Assembly (NCBI GenBank): GCA_016929035.1
Contig: JAFGJP010000282.1
Location: 1-5,744, forward strand
Direction of reading: 5' to 3'
Source: Candidatus Auribacterota bacterium
GTDB taxonomy: Bacteria; Auribacterota; JAFGBW01; JAFGJP01
DNA: 5,744 nucleotides
Shown piece by piece: positions 5,254 through 5,744 of this stretch (positions within the stretch are counted from its first letter, which is position 1; each line of letters begins with the position of its first letter). The notes under the pieces are model-generated. The model was not told the origin of the DNA, did not search any database, and saw only the letters and a list, made by a program, of their open reading frames with translations. A program made the translations under genes and the position numbers.

Positions 5254-5744
5254 ATGAATAGAATCTCAAAATTTTTTATTTTGTTCATTACAATTTTTTA
5301 TAGCGTTTTATTTCCCATCTTTGTCTCCCATTCGTCAGAAGTCGATGAAAATATCATACTGACTGATAATAATGGGGCTTTGGAGCAATATGGGTCTCAG
5401 CACGGCTCCTACCCGGCATCGAGAATCCATGACGGCTTGACCGATCAATTCTGGCTGTCAAACCAGAATAATTACGACAATTATTTCATTTTTTCTTTTG
5501 AGAATGAAGAAGCGGAGATTTTTAATCTCTTCCGTCTGGTCAACTATGGAAATAACAACAGAGCCGTTCAGAGTTTCATGCTTTTCAGTTCTTCTGAAGA
5601 ATCGGCAAAGACAGACCCTGCTGATCCTTCATGGAGCAAGATCGGTATTTACCGGGGCGGTTCGACAGACCTTCTCAATGTCGTGAACAGCCACCTGGGC
5701 GGTATGCTGGAGGATTACGGGTCCCAGCACGGGTCCTACCCGGC
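5254..5744 (+). CDS. Secreted tandem discoidin-like (F5/8C-like) repeat protein, 3' end beyond window
   Basis: The frame is open from ATG 5254 to the right edge without a stop, giving 163 complete residues. The N-terminus MNRISKFFILFITIFYSVLF is basic then strongly hydrophobic and ends near SHSSE, a signal peptide. Residues 41-149 resemble a discoidin/F5/8 type C beta-sandwich: YGSQHGSYPASRIHDGLTDQ with FWLSN, then FIFSFENEEAEIFNLFRLVN, then FMLFSSSEES and WSKIGIYRGG. The family binds carbohydrate or other surface ligands. A second unit begins at residue 150 (GGMLEDYGSQHGSYPA). The motif GSQHGSYPA recurs exactly 109 residues (327 nt) after the first, with nearly identical nucleotides. The protein is therefore an exported repeat protein of at least two domains, plausibly for adhesion, glycan recognition or association with an extracellular enzyme. 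No anchor is visible because the C-terminus is missing. No ribosome site precedes the ATG. Confidence 0.82.
   Translation, partial: MNRISKFFILFITIFYSVLFPIFVSHSSEVDENIILTDNNGALEQYGSQHGSYPASRIHDGLTDQFWLSNQNNYDNYFIFSFENEEAEIFNLFRLVNYGNNNRAVQSFMLFSSSEESAKTDPADPSWSKIGIYRGGSTDLLNVVNSHLGGMLEDYGSQHGSYP

Noticed and set aside
1..5744. CRISPR array
   Set aside because: No regularly spaced repeats of 20-40 nt with unique spacers occur; the only short periodic array is the 7-nt TCTGT series.

Overview
The window is from a bacterium of moderate to low GC. Its protein-coding genes mostly lack strong Shine-Dalgarno sites, and it has one tRNA with an encoded CCA end and two envelope or secreted proteins with N-terminal signal peptides. 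I cannot place the organism. Secreted beta-propeller and discoidin-like proteins would suit a Gram-negative environmental lineage, but that is an inference.

Left part (1-3210, all minus strand). Reading in the direction of transcription, there is first a secreted 511-residue protein with propeller-like repeats and a C-terminal SGNH-hydrolase-like domain. Next comes a YycJ/WalJ-type metallo-beta-lactamase-fold hydrolase. It is translationally coupled (TAATG) to a GT4-type glycosyltransferase that runs off the left edge. The SGNH-like domain keeps the overall family pattern but has lost the nucleophile Ser (GDGL instead of GDSL) and the catalytic His (DPLYPN instead of DxxHPN).

Middle (3255-3824). 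A tRNA-Ser(GCU) on the plus strand has a near-consensus promoter. It is followed within 11 nt by a 172-nt imperfect palindrome that looks like a non-autonomous mobile or folding element. After that come an AT-rich stretch and a GC-rich cluster of four hairpins of unknown nature. No protein gene is supported in this 418-nt stretch.

Right-middle (3825-5029, minus strand, visibly AT-richer). Three small genes lie in one direction: an 89-residue protein, a 169-residue protein and a 128-residue HEPN-like protein. The last two overlap by 29 nt. HEPN genes overlapping an unknown small partner often turn out to be toxin-antitoxin or defence modules. This set lies beside the tRNA and its palindromic element, so an accessory island is a reasonable working hypothesis. 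It is the best candidate here for an undescribed system.

Right edge (5254-5744, plus strand). A secreted protein begins here with a discoidin-like domain, and a second copy starts 109 residues later, so the gene encodes a tandem-repeat surface or exported protein cut by the window end.
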